From IMG/VR virus record IMGVR_UViG_3300020474_000020, positions 1-54,312 of that record: DNA of 54,312 nucleotides; one strand, 5' to 3'. The stretch is from a virus. Position numbers and translations under genes: made by a program. Below, piece after piece: positions 16,001-27,000 of the stretch (position 1 is the first letter of the stretch; every line of letters starts with the position of its first letter). Under the pieces are notes generated by a model that saw only the letters and a program-made list of their open reading frames with translations, made no database searches and was not told where the DNA came from.

Positions 16001-19000
16001 TTTGAATTATTATAGCTAGTATTAACGCCACCTTCTTTTAGTGTCTTGCTAAAATGTATTGATCTGAGCGCAGAGTTATTTTCATATCTTAGTCCTGCTA
16101 TCACGCTACCATCTTTATTTATTCTAATATCCTCGTATGCTTCAAAAGATACATGTCCGGGTTTTCCAATTGGAACTTCCCAAGTAGTTCCACCTATAGC
16201 TCCATTGCGAACAGAGCTACCATCTCTATCTATAATTACTATATTTGAAAAACTTCCCGGTTTTTGATGAGGGTATTGACCTGATAGTGGATACAATTGT
16301 CTAGCGTTTCCAAACCCAAACGCAAAACCTTCAATGTTTGGTGCATGTTTTATAAATTCATCAGGACTTTGAATTATAGCAAGGACTTTACCATCTTTCG
16401 ATATGGCAAACTTTTTAATTTTTGTGACAACATTTATTGGTCCCGCTTTGCTCGGACTATTATATAAATAACCAAAATCCATCTGAAGGTCAGAAAAACC
16501 ACTCCAGAAATGTTGAGTTTGCATAAGAAAATTTTTATTTGGTCCATCGCTTGGCTGATAATATAAATTTCTACCACTAGAATCAATATCAAAATCAGCA
16601 ACTTCATATCTAGCAGAATCAGGATATGAACCCCCAAACATAAGATGTGCTTTCTCAGATATGGGTATGCCAAGAGTTGGATTTGAAGCATCATAACTTT
16701 CAAGGCTATTTACAGGTTTTTCACTATAAAATCCATACTGGCGATTACCTCCACCAGCATCTTGATATTGCTGATGACTGAAGGACAAAGATCCTCTATT
16801 GGCAATCTGTCCAGCTTTTAATGTTCCAAGGTCTCCTAAGCCTGTACGGAAATCTATATACTTGTTTTTAAATATTAATAAATTACCACTATCATTTAAC
16901 TCAATTTGACTAAATCTAGGGCCAGAGTCAATCACTAAAGAACTATTTACTCTATACTTTCTTTCAAGACGGAATCTATCAAAATGAAACCTTGGTTCTC
17001 CCGGCGGCAAAGTTGTTGTAGTAGTAGTCGTGGTAGTCGTAGTAGTACCGTAAGTTATATCGCCGTCTGAAGATACAGTTTCAGAAAGATTAGAACTAGC
17101 ACAGCTTTCTGTAGGATAAATTAGTACTGAACGAGGAGTAATATCATATGTTTTTCCTTCAAAGCTCATCAGCCTTTGCATAGTAACCATTTCTATAGGT
17201 GGATTATCGTTATTATCAAAATACTTAGGAGTTATTTCTAATATTAATGATCCACTATAATAATCTTTAGCATATACTTGTCCCGTTTTCTTATTGACAT
17301 ATGAATGTGATAATGTTGATCTAACAGGCCCATCCGTTGAACCTCTATATTTAGATCTTAATACTGTTTCGTTAAAAGTTTCTCCTTCTATAGTTTTTAT
17401 AGTAACACCTTCTATGTCGTCTACTAAAAACGTAATAGGATGTGTATAAGGTATGTTAATGAATTTGTGAATTCCTACACCAATCGCAAATGATCTGCTA
17501 GGCATAGTATGGGCTATTTTGCCAAGGCGATTACTTGATGGCTGGGTGTATGTTCTTTCAATATTGTACATGCCGTCTGTAGTCAAAACATCAGTGCCAA
17601 TATATGGCTTGGTTCCAGCAAAAGAAAAATATGGCCTATATTTAAAATTATCTTCATCAATACCAGTAAGAGAATCTGGATCTGATGTGTCAACACGAAG
17701 CTCTACGCTTATGCAATTAGGAAGGCCAGTTAATGTATAAACTGTAGTAAATGGCGGCTGTTTCTCGGGATCATGTAGAGTTTGACCATTATAGTTAAAG
17801 AATGGTTGGTTCCAAGTAGTTGCTCTTATTTTTCCTTCACTATCTCTATACATATATGCTTGTCTCGCTTTGGATTTTAAAAACCCTAGCGTACCTGTCT
17901 TAAAGGATTCTATAGCTTGTATAGAAAGTGGATAATCAATTCTTAGCTCATTTGCATAAGTATAAACTTGAGTAGAGCTGTGAACAAAGCCTCGATTATC
18001 TCTTACGTAGTGACGCTTGCCTTTTTCTGGGTAGCCAGTGTCCCAGTGAGGAATACATGTTAATTCTTGATTTGGATTATTCACGCTTAATCCATCAAAT
18101 GGCTGCTCTTGCACAAGAAAGTCTAGATTTTCTTGAGCATTATAATCATAGTCACTAGACAAAGGGTTTAAAGGAGTATTTAGTGGAATATTATTTTGTA
18201 CTAATGAAGGTCTAAAAAGTCCTCCCTCATTAGCAGAATTATATTCTTTAACATCCCTTTCTGCGGAACTATTTTTGTATAGAAGAAATTTATTTGGCGC
18301 AGGTCTATACCCAACAGAGGGATTGGTCAGACAAGCTATAAATTCACCGTCCTTACTTAAACCAAATTTAGTATTTTCAAAACCTCTCATGCCTATAGGA
18401 TTTGAAGCTTGTTGCAACTTTTCTCGATTTGTATGTAAATCATTAAAATAAGAAATTTGATATTGACTTTTTTCTCCAGTGGGATCTATGTCAAAAGAAA
18501 TACGAACTTTATTATCTACCTCTTGTGTAGAAACTCTATCTATTATTTTTAAATATCCCTCTCTATAATTTGCTAATCTTGTTCTATCTGAAGTGTTATA
18601 ATTTCCAATTGATTGTTGAGCTATTAACAGCTTAGTTCCATCGTCATTAAATTCAACATGTGGAACCATGTTGTATACTAATGGATCTAATCGTTTTGGT
18701 ATTTGCTGCCCAGCTGGTAGTGTTTCATCTTTTTGTGCATTACCTCCACCGCCAGTGGCAGGAGTAGAATAAGTTGAGTAAGTACTGAGACGCTTTAATG
18801 CTTTACTATTGTCACTGGTGTGAAAAATATCATATGTCTTTTTTTCCCTGTAAACAGATCGGATAATAACCTTGTATGTAAAATTACCAAATTCTGTCAC
18901 ATTCCTTTTTAGCCTAGAGTCGTATGTTAGATATGAATAACGTATATTTTCATAATAATTGTTATTAGTTCTTTCTTCTTTTCTGTCTCCTAGAGTTACT

Positions 19001-21006
19001 AAATTTTGATATTCTCCTTTAGAGGAGCTACTTTGAATTTTACTAGCCTGACTCCACTGTGAAATCCAATTTCCTTGAGAAAAGTTAGCGATTCTTAATT
19101 TATTAGGTTTGCCAGTTTCCTCAGTAAAAACAATCTTTTGTTCATATTTATCTTGATTCCACTCTTTTAGTTTTCGATAAAAATCTTCTCGAAAAGTTCT
19201 TTTTGTAATTCCAGCCTTAGATAGTTTTAATTTTAAAGCACCAAACACCATATCTTTTATTGGATGCACTTTAATTTTATTAGCTTCCACAATTTCAAGT
19301 TCAAATATTCCAGTGTCATAAGTCGAGATTTGAATTACGCCTTTATTTTTTGGTGTTCCAAAGAAAGAAGATGTTGCATATTCACTTTTAATATCATTAA
19401 CCGCGCTACTAAATTGTCTGTCAGTGTAATCTTGAATAGTATTAATATATTGATCATATCGTCCAGCTATCGTACTATGATATATTTGTGCTTCTTCTTT
19501 CTCTTTTAAGTCTGCTTCTGCAAATGAAATATTACCGAAACGTCTAGCAGTTATAAAAACTTCTCTAGGATTGAAAACAAACTGAATTCCATTAGACTCT
19601 AAAGGTTTAGGAAAACTGGCATTTTTAAAATATATTGATTCGTTAGGAGATTTAGTAGCTGGATAATACAAAGGAGATATTTTATTCATAATAGAATTAT
19701 AGCTATAGGCTGAATCTGTTCCCGGCTTGAGAGCGTAGGTAAACCGACTCTCGCCCTCATCAATGCCCTCATTAGTAATTGAACCGGCAAAAGGTCTTAA
19801 GAAACGTTCAATTTGAACTGGGTCAACGCCAGCAAATCGACCGAAATCTACTCCATACCAGTGTTGCCAATAAACATCCCTGCCTCTGTCTGGAAGTTGT
19901 ACAAAATCAACATCTCCTGTAACTATTTTTGTAAGAGTGTCAGGAACTCTATGCTCTTCTTTTGTCTCCCAGTAGAAATAACCTCTAGTTTGTGAGTTGT
20001 CTGATGAACGAGCAATCATACTATCTTTAAGAGTTTTATATGAAAGTCTCGAAGAAGTGTAAGCACCTTTGTGTGTGTTATACTTACCAGTGTTATTATT
20101 ATAGTCGTTTAAATCTCTATAAGAAAAAGGTGGCGATAGAAGTATGTCTTCCTTTCTTAAATCATAACGACCGTCATGAAAGCGTTGACCGTTATTTTTA
20201 GTGAGTTTAAATTTACACTCCCACAGTGCTGGTAAATCATATTCTATTGTAAAGTCAGTATATAATCCTACATTGTCATTGTCAAATCTTATGTTTGAAA
20301 GTCCAAGATTACTTCTTGTTCTTTTAAGTGAATCGAAATCTGACTTTTTAATCATTATGTAAACACCACCCACTATGGTGTTTTTACCATCAGTTAGATG
20401 GTTTATATTGGAATGAGAGCCACCTCCAAAAGATGCTCCTGTTCCATAAACAACTTTTGCTTTCATTGGACCAGAAAAAGCTGGATAACCTTTAGTACTC
20501 AAACCTTCAGAAAGTTGCTCTTTAACTCTTTTTTTCAATGTATCTACATCTGTATCTCGTAAGATATCTGACTCTTTAAAAGACCTACTCTTACTAGTTG
20601 AGTCTGTAGATGAGCTAGTTGTTGGTGGCTGTATATAATTAACAATTTTTGTGGGTTGATTGAATGATTTGGTGTATGCACTTATATTTCTAATTATTTT
20701 ATTTTTTCTTGAATTCCATTTTCCGGGTTCAGCAGGTTCGCCACCGATAGATTCACGGTGAGTTTGCTTATAATAACTACTTTTAGTATCATAAGAGCGA
20801 AGCTTTTCATTTATTACGGCGGGAGGAGCATCTTCTGATGTCAAGTTTATTGGCTCTGAACTGAAACCGTATAATATAACATACGTTTCTTTTTTTAAGA
20901 GTTTAATCTTAAAATCATCAAGAGTGGGCATTGCGTTTGGATCGCCGTCTTTAATTACAATATTTTGAATTTTTCCATCATCAGATAATTTATTATAATT
21001 AACCAT
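13024..21006 (-). CDS. Giant adhesin/fibre protein (2660 residues) with beta-propeller-like repeats
   Basis: Starts MVNYNKLSDDGKIQNIVIKD, 2 bases after the stop of the 3310-residue gene. I do not recognise the N-terminal 1300 residues. From about residue 780, and densely after residue 1330, short units recur with the pattern hxx(S/D/N)G(x)hhA(h): LNASGNILAVSQEG, INNSGNIVAFSNPG, INKDGSVIAGLRYE, MNDSGNVIAVAFRN, LTASGDLVAYAMTE and others, at least 12 in all. Such spacing is typical of beta-propeller blades (FG-GAP or WD-like). Two poly-Thr linkers (12 and 10 Thr) separate the N-terminal region and two propeller-rich regions. No membrane segment or catalytic site is seen. Carbohydrate or protein binding at the tail surface is inferred. 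Confidence 0.6.
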   Translation of the reverse strand: MVNYNKLSDDGKIQNIVIKDGDPNAMPTLDDFKIKLLKKETYVILYGFSSEPINLTSEDAPPAVINEKLRSYDTKSSYYKQTHRESIGGEPAEPGKWNSRKNKIIRNISAYTKSFNQPTKIVNYIQPPTTSSSTDSTSKSRSFKESDILRDTDVDTLKKRVKEQLSEGLSTKGYPAFSGPMKAKVVYGTGASFGGGSHSNINHLTDGKNTIVGGVYIMIKKSDFDSLKRTRSNLGLSNIRFDNDNVGLYTDFTIEYDLPALWECKFKLTKNNGQRFHDGRYDLRKEDILLSPPFSYRDLNDYNNNTGKYNTHKGAYTSSRLSYKTLKDSMIARSSDNSQTRGYFYWETKEEHRVPDTLTKIVTGDVDFVQLPDRGRDVYWQHWYGVDFGRFAGVDPVQIERFLRPFAGSITNEGIDEGESRFTYALKPGTDSAYSYNSIMNKISPLYYPATKSPNESIYFKNASFPKPLESNGIQFVFNPREVFITARRFGNISFAEADLKEKEEAQIYHSTIAGRYDQYINTIQDYTDRQFSSAVNDIKSEYATSSFFGTPKNKGVIQISTYDTGIFELEIVEANKIKVHPIKDMVFGALKLKLSKAGITKRTFREDFYRKLKEWNQDKYEQKIVFTEETGKPNKLRIANFSQGNWISQWSQASKIQSSSSKGEYQNLVTLGDRKEERTNNNYYENIRYSYLTYDSRLKRNVTEFGNFTYKVIIRSVYREKKTYDIFHTSDNSKALKRLSTYSTYSTPATGGGGNAQKDETLPAGQQIPKRLDPLVYNMVPHVEFNDDGTKLLIAQQSIGNYNTSDRTRLANYREGYLKIIDRVSTQEVDNKVRISFDIDPTGEKSQYQISYFNDLHTNREKLQQASNPIGMRGFENTKFGLSKDGEFIACLTNPSVGYRPAPNKFLLYKNSSAERDVKEYNSANEGGLFRPSLVQNNIPLNTPLNPLSSDYDYNAQENLDFLVQEQPFDGLSVNNPNQELTCIPHWDTGYPEKGKRHYVRDNRGFVHSSTQVYTYANELRIDYPLSIQAIESFKTGTLGFLKSKARQAYMYRDSEGKIRATTWNQPFFNYNGQTLHDPEKQPPFTTVYTLTGLPNCISVELRVDTSDPDSLTGIDEDNFKYRPYFSFAGTKPYIGTDVLTTDGMYNIERTYTQPSSNRLGKIAHTMPSRSFAIGVGIHKFINIPYTHPITFLVDDIEGVTIKTIEGETFNETVLRSKYRGSTDGPVRSTLSHSYVNKKTGQVYAKDYYSGSLILEITPKYFDNNDNPPIEMVTMQRLMSFEGKTYDITPRSVLIYPTESCASSNLSETVSSDGDITYGTTTTTTTTTTTTLPPGEPRFHFDRFRLERKYRVNSSLVIDSGPRFSQIELNDSGNLLIFKNKYIDFRTGLGDLGTLKAGQIANRGSLSFSHQQYQDAGGGNRQYGFYSEKPVNSLESYDASNPTLGIPISEKAHLMFGGSYPDSARYEVADFDIDSSGRNLYYQPSDGPNKNFLMQTQHFWSGFSDLQMDFGYLYNSPSKAGPINVVTKIKKFAISKDGKVLAIIQSPDEFIKHAPNIEGFAFGFGNARQLYPLSGQYPHQKPGSFSNIVIIDRDGSSVRNGAIGGTTWEVPIGKPGHVSFEAYEDIRINKDGSVIAGLRYENNSALRSIHFSKTLKEGGVNTSYNNSKAFGSNTNLSVDGGRDFQYKNGFYIDVWQYNAVDKRWDMLGAKDVGGSINELRYFTSGDKHSIRLSEHLSLSRDYFNIDYDMNDSGNVIAVAFRNHSRQSFHFQEIHAFNQSQNEWVKTFSRDSRDPIILQERQYGDNGPYDADVLDDYGNGVFNRNVKFCHIHNKVSINNSGNIVAFSNPGRPNTNSPYMINHFDLLKLYNTQVEFSGAAQHGCFELLYSPDADMHEASYYDLASEFGEPNPKALGLTSDAALNTDVRASTFGTDISLNASGNILAVSQEGLNSKDVVGVDFYDVKVAIDNFVVTTTTTTTTTTVRPMPLKYHIPASGTIYTFDKDNDSYNSLIRNFSMDASGHNIAVVNPRKPTGAAATFLYNGKGTILCRNYSQHSDFISDTAYENLSEGRRKTLLNNPPPISGVGGGNQFTTKTEDPRYNAYYGLGQVYDVLGAVKSEYNIVHSENYHPIDDIQASVNSSGTLAIFSYKIPRYERVNNLFTRSSEIEIVDLTKTRPVMVRKSADEDRLAYLSGILPYTEGSGLIYSSGAESYRYTYFDEKELNVPNYYDPSIADNGTVIIARYTNTMLTYRIANSGSVLSANGDTSYNFNSSVLVEKKDFHMGQRSTMYNQHESRYYLSTHYPPNAYLRGQHGGNKLRDFKGSIIWNDYTKFDHGPLAANFGYKSDIKTTSISNQGHVVAYLRCRDITSDSVSSIYHPVTGTMLHRADVFNTPYRRTPDSHYNYSLKEKDKQRSLLFETTIEGIDPGPHFITSIFHEVENVNTEKRNDKLATRPLPFELSGDGDSIVVGSGLYRRNGGFAYRNYFFMENPWQFDRLRDIGYTQDFINQIDYENNRYSPLLIDNAINKDGTVIAGLWGYKWDETIASPERSIRNSYEANTTARFGYQRRHYIISVWTSGQSASSWDSQIRFFTGNRCNNISLTASGDLVAYAMTEDNWHNNYYESQTFYKDGNKNVKEDMRRGYINFLENENIGHTPPT
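15058..15087 (-). repeat. Poly-threonine linker (10 Thr)
   Basis: Ten consecutive Thr codons in the 2660-residue protein, using ACA, ACT, ACC and ACG, near residue 1975. Mixed codons show that the amino acid, rather than a simple DNA slippage repeat, is conserved. Confidence 0.9.
17011..17046 (-). repeat. Poly-threonine linker (12 Thr)
   Basis: Twelve consecutive Thr codons of mixed type near residue 1325 of the 2660-residue protein, followed by Leu-Pro-Pro-Gly. It divides the unrecognised N-terminal region from propeller-like repeats. Confidence 0.9.
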
Positions 21007-21008
21007 AA

Positions 21009-24000
21009 TTAATATCCTCCTCCACCGCCACCGCCACCTCCACCGCCGCCACCGTCATCACCGCCATCATAAGTATCATCAGGCGTAACGTCACCACCTC
21101 CAGTTATTGGAGAAATTGTTAAAGCAGAAGTTGATATTGGTGCTAAACTGACAAAATCTGTTTGTACTTGAATAGACTGAGAAACAGTATCATCATATTC
21201 TGGTAATAAGTTTGCGGGCATAGGGCCAACTCCATTTTCTGTATATCTAAGAACAACATTGTCCCAGCCATTATTCTTTCCTTTATAGCTTTCTATAAAA
21301 TCATTTGATGTATAGGTATTAATTTTATATCCATTATAGAGTTTATTAGCTGATACACTTGTATTAGCAATTAAAGAAACTGGCCCTTGGAAAACACTGT
21401 TTTCTGTGCTATCTATAAATTGATTAGAATACTTATTCTGCTCTAAATCTTCCCTATCAATTGGATTTAACAAATCCTCTCGTGAACGGTTTAAAGGAAG
21501 TCTAGTAGACATGACATAGGTAGTTTGGGATGAACGACCACTCCTTGTAATTACAACTTTAACCTCTCCAGAAAGAACTGGAATACTATTTACTGCCATG
21601 AAAACAATTCCATACTCATTAACATGATTAACCCATTGACCACCTCCCGCAAAGGTATCAATTAAAACTCCGTCACTACTGGCTGCTGCGCGTCTTCTGC
21701 TTCTAATTTTTAATCCCTTATGCCACCAATCAATATCAAAACTTTCGCCTGCGACCGCATTGCTAATCTTAATAGACAATACACTATTTTCAGTATAAAA
21801 TGCTGTGTCAGATATGTTATGAATATCAAATATATTCTCTACATTTGTTTCTTTTGCGAGGCTTCTAAGATTTTTTACCCTGCCTGTGTTAACAGCGAAA
21901 GGATTTGAGTTCTGTATAACATCCCTCTGCGCTCTGTTTATAATAGAATCCTCCACGCCTTTACCAAGCCTTGGAATTAATATATCCCTAGTATTTATTT
22001 GAGAAACATTATATTTGATAACATTATAAGTGGTTACTTTAGCTATATTTTCCCACCTTATGGTAATGTCGTCAACGACATCTCTTTCATCTGGTAATCG
22101 TATTATTCTATCATTTTCTTTTTTAGTCTCAACTGTTGAAGGATTATTTCCATCAGGTTTGATAAAAGTTTCTGGCTTAGAGTAATTAGCATCTCTGTCA
22201 TCTGGTAGATAGCCTTTTTGTTTAATAAAATTAAAATATGGGTTTTCAAAATCAACTCCTTCAGACAACAACTTTGGATTTAATATTCCCGTTTTGCCAC
22301 CATCTATTAAATAGACCTTAACACCTTCTAAAGAAGCTACAGCCAATAGTAGGGGCATTGAACTCCAATCATTTGGATTGAGTTGTCTTAAAGATAATTT
22401 AGATCCTGCTAGAATTGAGGTTGATTCAATTTTTGCACAAATCCTATTATTTTCATAACTTCTAACAACAATGGTTGGAAATCTTCCATACAGATGGTAA
22501 CTGTATGCATAAAAATCACCGTCTGTTGAAGTATCTTCCACGTTGACTCCAACAGGAATTTCGTCTGCGTTTTCATTATCATTAAAGATACTAGATCTAT
22601 ATACATTTATTGGGCCTAAGAAATCTGAATTATCATCTGCAAAAGAAATTCTAGTGTCGTCTTGAGAGCTAAAAGAAAAATTGGAAGGACTAGTTGACAG
22701 ACTGCTGATAGTATTCAATAACCCGCTCTCATAAACATTTCTATTTTGAGTATATGAAAATCCGTCATCTGTTGGTAAGCAGAAAATTTCTCTTGTTTTA
22801 ATAAGTCTATTTTGAGAATCAAAAAGTGTTGCAACAAACCTTTGTTCAAATTCTTCCATTCCAAAATCTAGTGTCTTATTAGTCGTATCGAAATCTTCTG
22901 GATAATCTCTATATACTACAGCTGGATTATCTACTTGATGAGCAATATTAGCAATGCCATTTATATTGGGTCGATTATGTACTGTATATCCAGAAGACAC
23001 TGAAAAAGCATCATACACGCGAACATCACGAACATCCAGACTTCTTCCGGTTTTTTCGTATTGAGGATAAAACAATGGATCAACATCATTTCTAACTACT
23101 AATTTTTTATTTGCACTAGTTTCATAATAAGATTGTAAAGTTTGCTGATTTGAAGAATTTTCATTAATTTCTGAATCTAAAAATATTCGTTTAACAGTGT
23201 GTGTTTTTGCTAAGAAATATTTGTCTGAAACTTCTAGTTTTTTTTCTTGTTCAATTTCATTTCTTAATTTAGATAAGTGATCGCTTAAGTATGTTGGAGT
23301 AGAATGATTGATACACTTGGACCTAGCTAGATAAATCCTAAATGCTTCAGCATTCCCCGTAAGTATAGAAATAAAATCCCTTGTAATAAAAGTATTACGC
23401 CCAGAGTTTTTAAGATAAGCATTAATACGGTTTTCTGGCCTACCCCCTTTAGTAATTCTTAGTATAACATTACCCCAGTACCAATCACACTGTGAATCTT
23501 CATTTGGCCTTATTGCAACTTCATCTTCACTAATATTATTTATCTTTCCATTAGCTCTATCTATTAGATATTCTTTATCATTAACAAAATAAGGTTTCAT
23601 AAATCTAGCGGTTTTTGCAGGATCTAAAGGTGCTAATTCAATATTAGCATTATCTCTAAAGTCATAGTCAGTTATAGGCTGACTTCTAGGAACATCCAGC
23701 AAATATACTTCAAATACTCCTTTTGCTCCCATGCCATCTCCCCAAGCGGCTAAATAAGTATTGCCGTTCACACCGTTTGGAGATCCCAGAAAACTGTCAG
23801 TCCAATAATCCGGTATATTATCACGATGACCAGTTATTTCTAGTTCATCGGATACAATTAAACTTCCAACATTATGAATAAATTTCATGTTTGCAATATT
23901 ACGTCTAAAATAAGGAAGGTCAGGATTTTCACTATAACGCCTTGTATTTTTTGTGTCTAGAACAATGCCATAAGGTAGACAAGTTTCTCCTTCTGGCACG

Positions 24001-27000
24001 GTTGGAAGTGGAATATATACAGGAGCAAGAGTTGTGGTTGTAGCAGTAGGGTCAATTGCAGGATCGTCTGTAGTTGTAGTCGTGGTTGTAGCTTGGTCTC
24101 TAAACCAATCTTCCCAATTATCATAACCTTCTGGAAGTGATGGATCGTTAAATATAGGATCTTCCTGATAAACAATGGGACTGCTCGTTGTCGTGGTAGT
24201 TGTCGTTGTTAAAGATGGAACCCTTGATGGTTCAGGCTCAACAAACGCTGGACAAGAGCTATCATAAACTAAATTAGCAGCCCCACCCATAAAGCCGTGA
24301 TTATAACATTCATAGCTAGCTGTTCCAAAATTATCTTTAACAGTTAGTACTATTGTGCTTGTTCCAACAGTTGCTCCATAAGCTGAATCAACACCTTGAA
24401 TATTCTTTTTAATATTAATGTTACTATGTTGAATATTATTTAATTGATACTGAAATTGAGGTCCATCAGCAAATGTAGTCTCTGCGCCCTGAGTAATCGC
24501 TAATGTTCCGTCAGCTGGATAGAAAGCAATTGGGTGTTGTGTGCTGACATTTTTAAAACGATAGACACCGTTTCTTAATTTAAATTTATGATTTACGCTA
24601 GAAAGCCCATTGAAAGTATAGTAACGTTGACTGCCAACAGTTTCAACGCCAACATCAATATCATAATCTAAACAAACTTCGTTTTTTTGATTCAGGCTGG
24701 CACAATTGAAACCTTGAGCATTCGCTTCTGCAACACCTAAAAGCGCAACATCTTTTCCGTCTATGTAATTTGGGTTAGTGCCAACTACTCGTTTAGTTGA
24801 TAATGTTAAAAAGCTTTCACCCTCCCAAGTATCATAACCCTCACGCAAGAAAATAGTAATTATCCCACTAAAATACTTTTGTAATCCAGCGCCGGGAAAT
24901 TCAAATTCCTGTATTGTCGAAGCTGTAATATGAATAAATGGATTATCTTTAAAATAATAATTAGTTAGTCTAGAACTAGTGTGAATAGTATACGCATTAT
25001 TAGGATAAACATAAAAATCATAACCGGGAATTATTCTATCATGAGCTTGGATACCATGAGGTTCTGCGTAAAATAAACCTTCTACATAATTATTTCTATT
25101 AGTACTTGGTACAGGGCTATCAGGATTAATTACAAATATTTTCTTTTGATGATTCGTAGAAACAACGCCAACATGACCCGGAGTATTAAAATCTTCTGAG
25201 GGTTGCGCATTAAGATATTCTGAATTCCAGTAAGATACAGCTGGCAAACACTTGGGATTATTTCCTACTAATGGAATAGCAGTTGTTGTTGTCGTAGTTG
25301 TTGTAGTGGTTGTGGTAGTAGTTGTAGTCGTTGTTGTTGTAGCGTCAGGTTGAGTTTCTTCTGGTTCTAAAGTTGGTGGAGTTGTATTAGTAAATGATGA
25401 TAAATCATAAACAAAAAGCTCATTTGGTACGCGAACTACGGTGTTGTTTGTAGGGAAAATTTTCTTATTAAGTACAGCACTAGCGCCTACTGCTAGCAAA
25501 GACCCATTTTCAGTCATAGCTATGGACAATCCAAATCTTTCTTCAGACCCATCACTTATTAGCTGCCCAGATTGATTACGAAGGCGAGGGAAAATATTTA
25601 CTCCAAGTTGCTCAAACGCTATTACCCATTTATTTTGCCTTGGAAGGGATCGTATGGCACTTGATTCTTCTGGACTAGAGCTAGTTGGCAATACAGTAGG
25701 TAGAGAATATGTTTCTTCTAATTTTATAACTCTAACACTTCCTTTGTCTGTCACTCTGAAAGATTCAGAATTAGCACCAAAGCACATGGCTATTATACTA
25801 CCATCTTTACTTATTTCTACATCAATTATATTTCCTTTATCTCTAATATCTAAGCCATTACCTAGTCCAAACGGTGCGCGTACATTCTGAATGTAATGTA
25901 CGTTAAATGCTTGACTAAACATCTCTATTGGAACTTCGTCATTAGCAACATCTTCTCTGCTTTTGTAGTTATCGAAATTTGGAACTGATGAAGGGTCTGC
26001 GTAAGTTACAACACGGTCGTATACTTTAATAGTCTGTGCTGTCCTCTCTTCTCCGTCAACTTCTGTAGTGGCTGAATAGGCGATGACTAGTCTCTTACCG
26101 TCATGGCTAAGTTTTGATGCAATCACACGAACTGTATACGGCCTACTGACAGTGGATGCTTCATCAAGATAAGGCGAAATTTCACCACTATCCATATCTG
26201 GATGTGTAAGTTGTATTTGATGAGTTATTAGTAACCATCGTGGTTGGGGAATAATGGTTCCTGTATCTCTACCAGTTTCAGGATTAGCATTAGGTTTTCG
26301 TGCGTCTATTCCCCACTCGTATATGTGTACTGCTTTTCCTCGAATATCAGATTCAGTATAAGTTTCTGTAAAATTCTTGTAATTATCAATAGATATAGCA
26401 ATAACTTTTCCATTACCACTTATTGCAGAAACTTCTCCCAAGTACCTACGATGAGTAACACCAAAAGCGGAAGGATAAACTGACGTTGAAGGTAGGTAAG
26501 GAATGTACCCGTGATCATGTCCATTAACACTTGGTTTACCAGTAGCCAAACGATACAAAGGGTGTTGTGGGCTATAAACTGGGAAGAGGTTGCCATACGG
26601 ACCATAAACAGAATATCTATCACTGTCATGAGTACTATCAAAGATGTCTAGTTTTATCAAATCATTTGGCTCTGTCTTATTTGAAGACTCGTCCCTTGGC
26701 GCAAGACCATGACGAACAAGTATAGATTTGCTAGACATACCACCTTGGTAATGGTCAGATAATTGTAAAGATCCATTCCTTTGGAAAACGTAAGCCTGAT
26801 TTTCGCCCCGCTGTCCCCTGTTTTTGAAAAGAGGTACAAAAAATTCAGAGCCATCAGGAAGACGCACAACATTATCATTTGCCAATGAATATAGCCTAGC
26901 ACCATTATTATTATCATTAAAAGTAAGTCTTACATGAGGATAAGCATTTTCGATTTGCAAATTTGGAAAATCTTTGTCAGCGCCCTCGAAAAGAACATCT

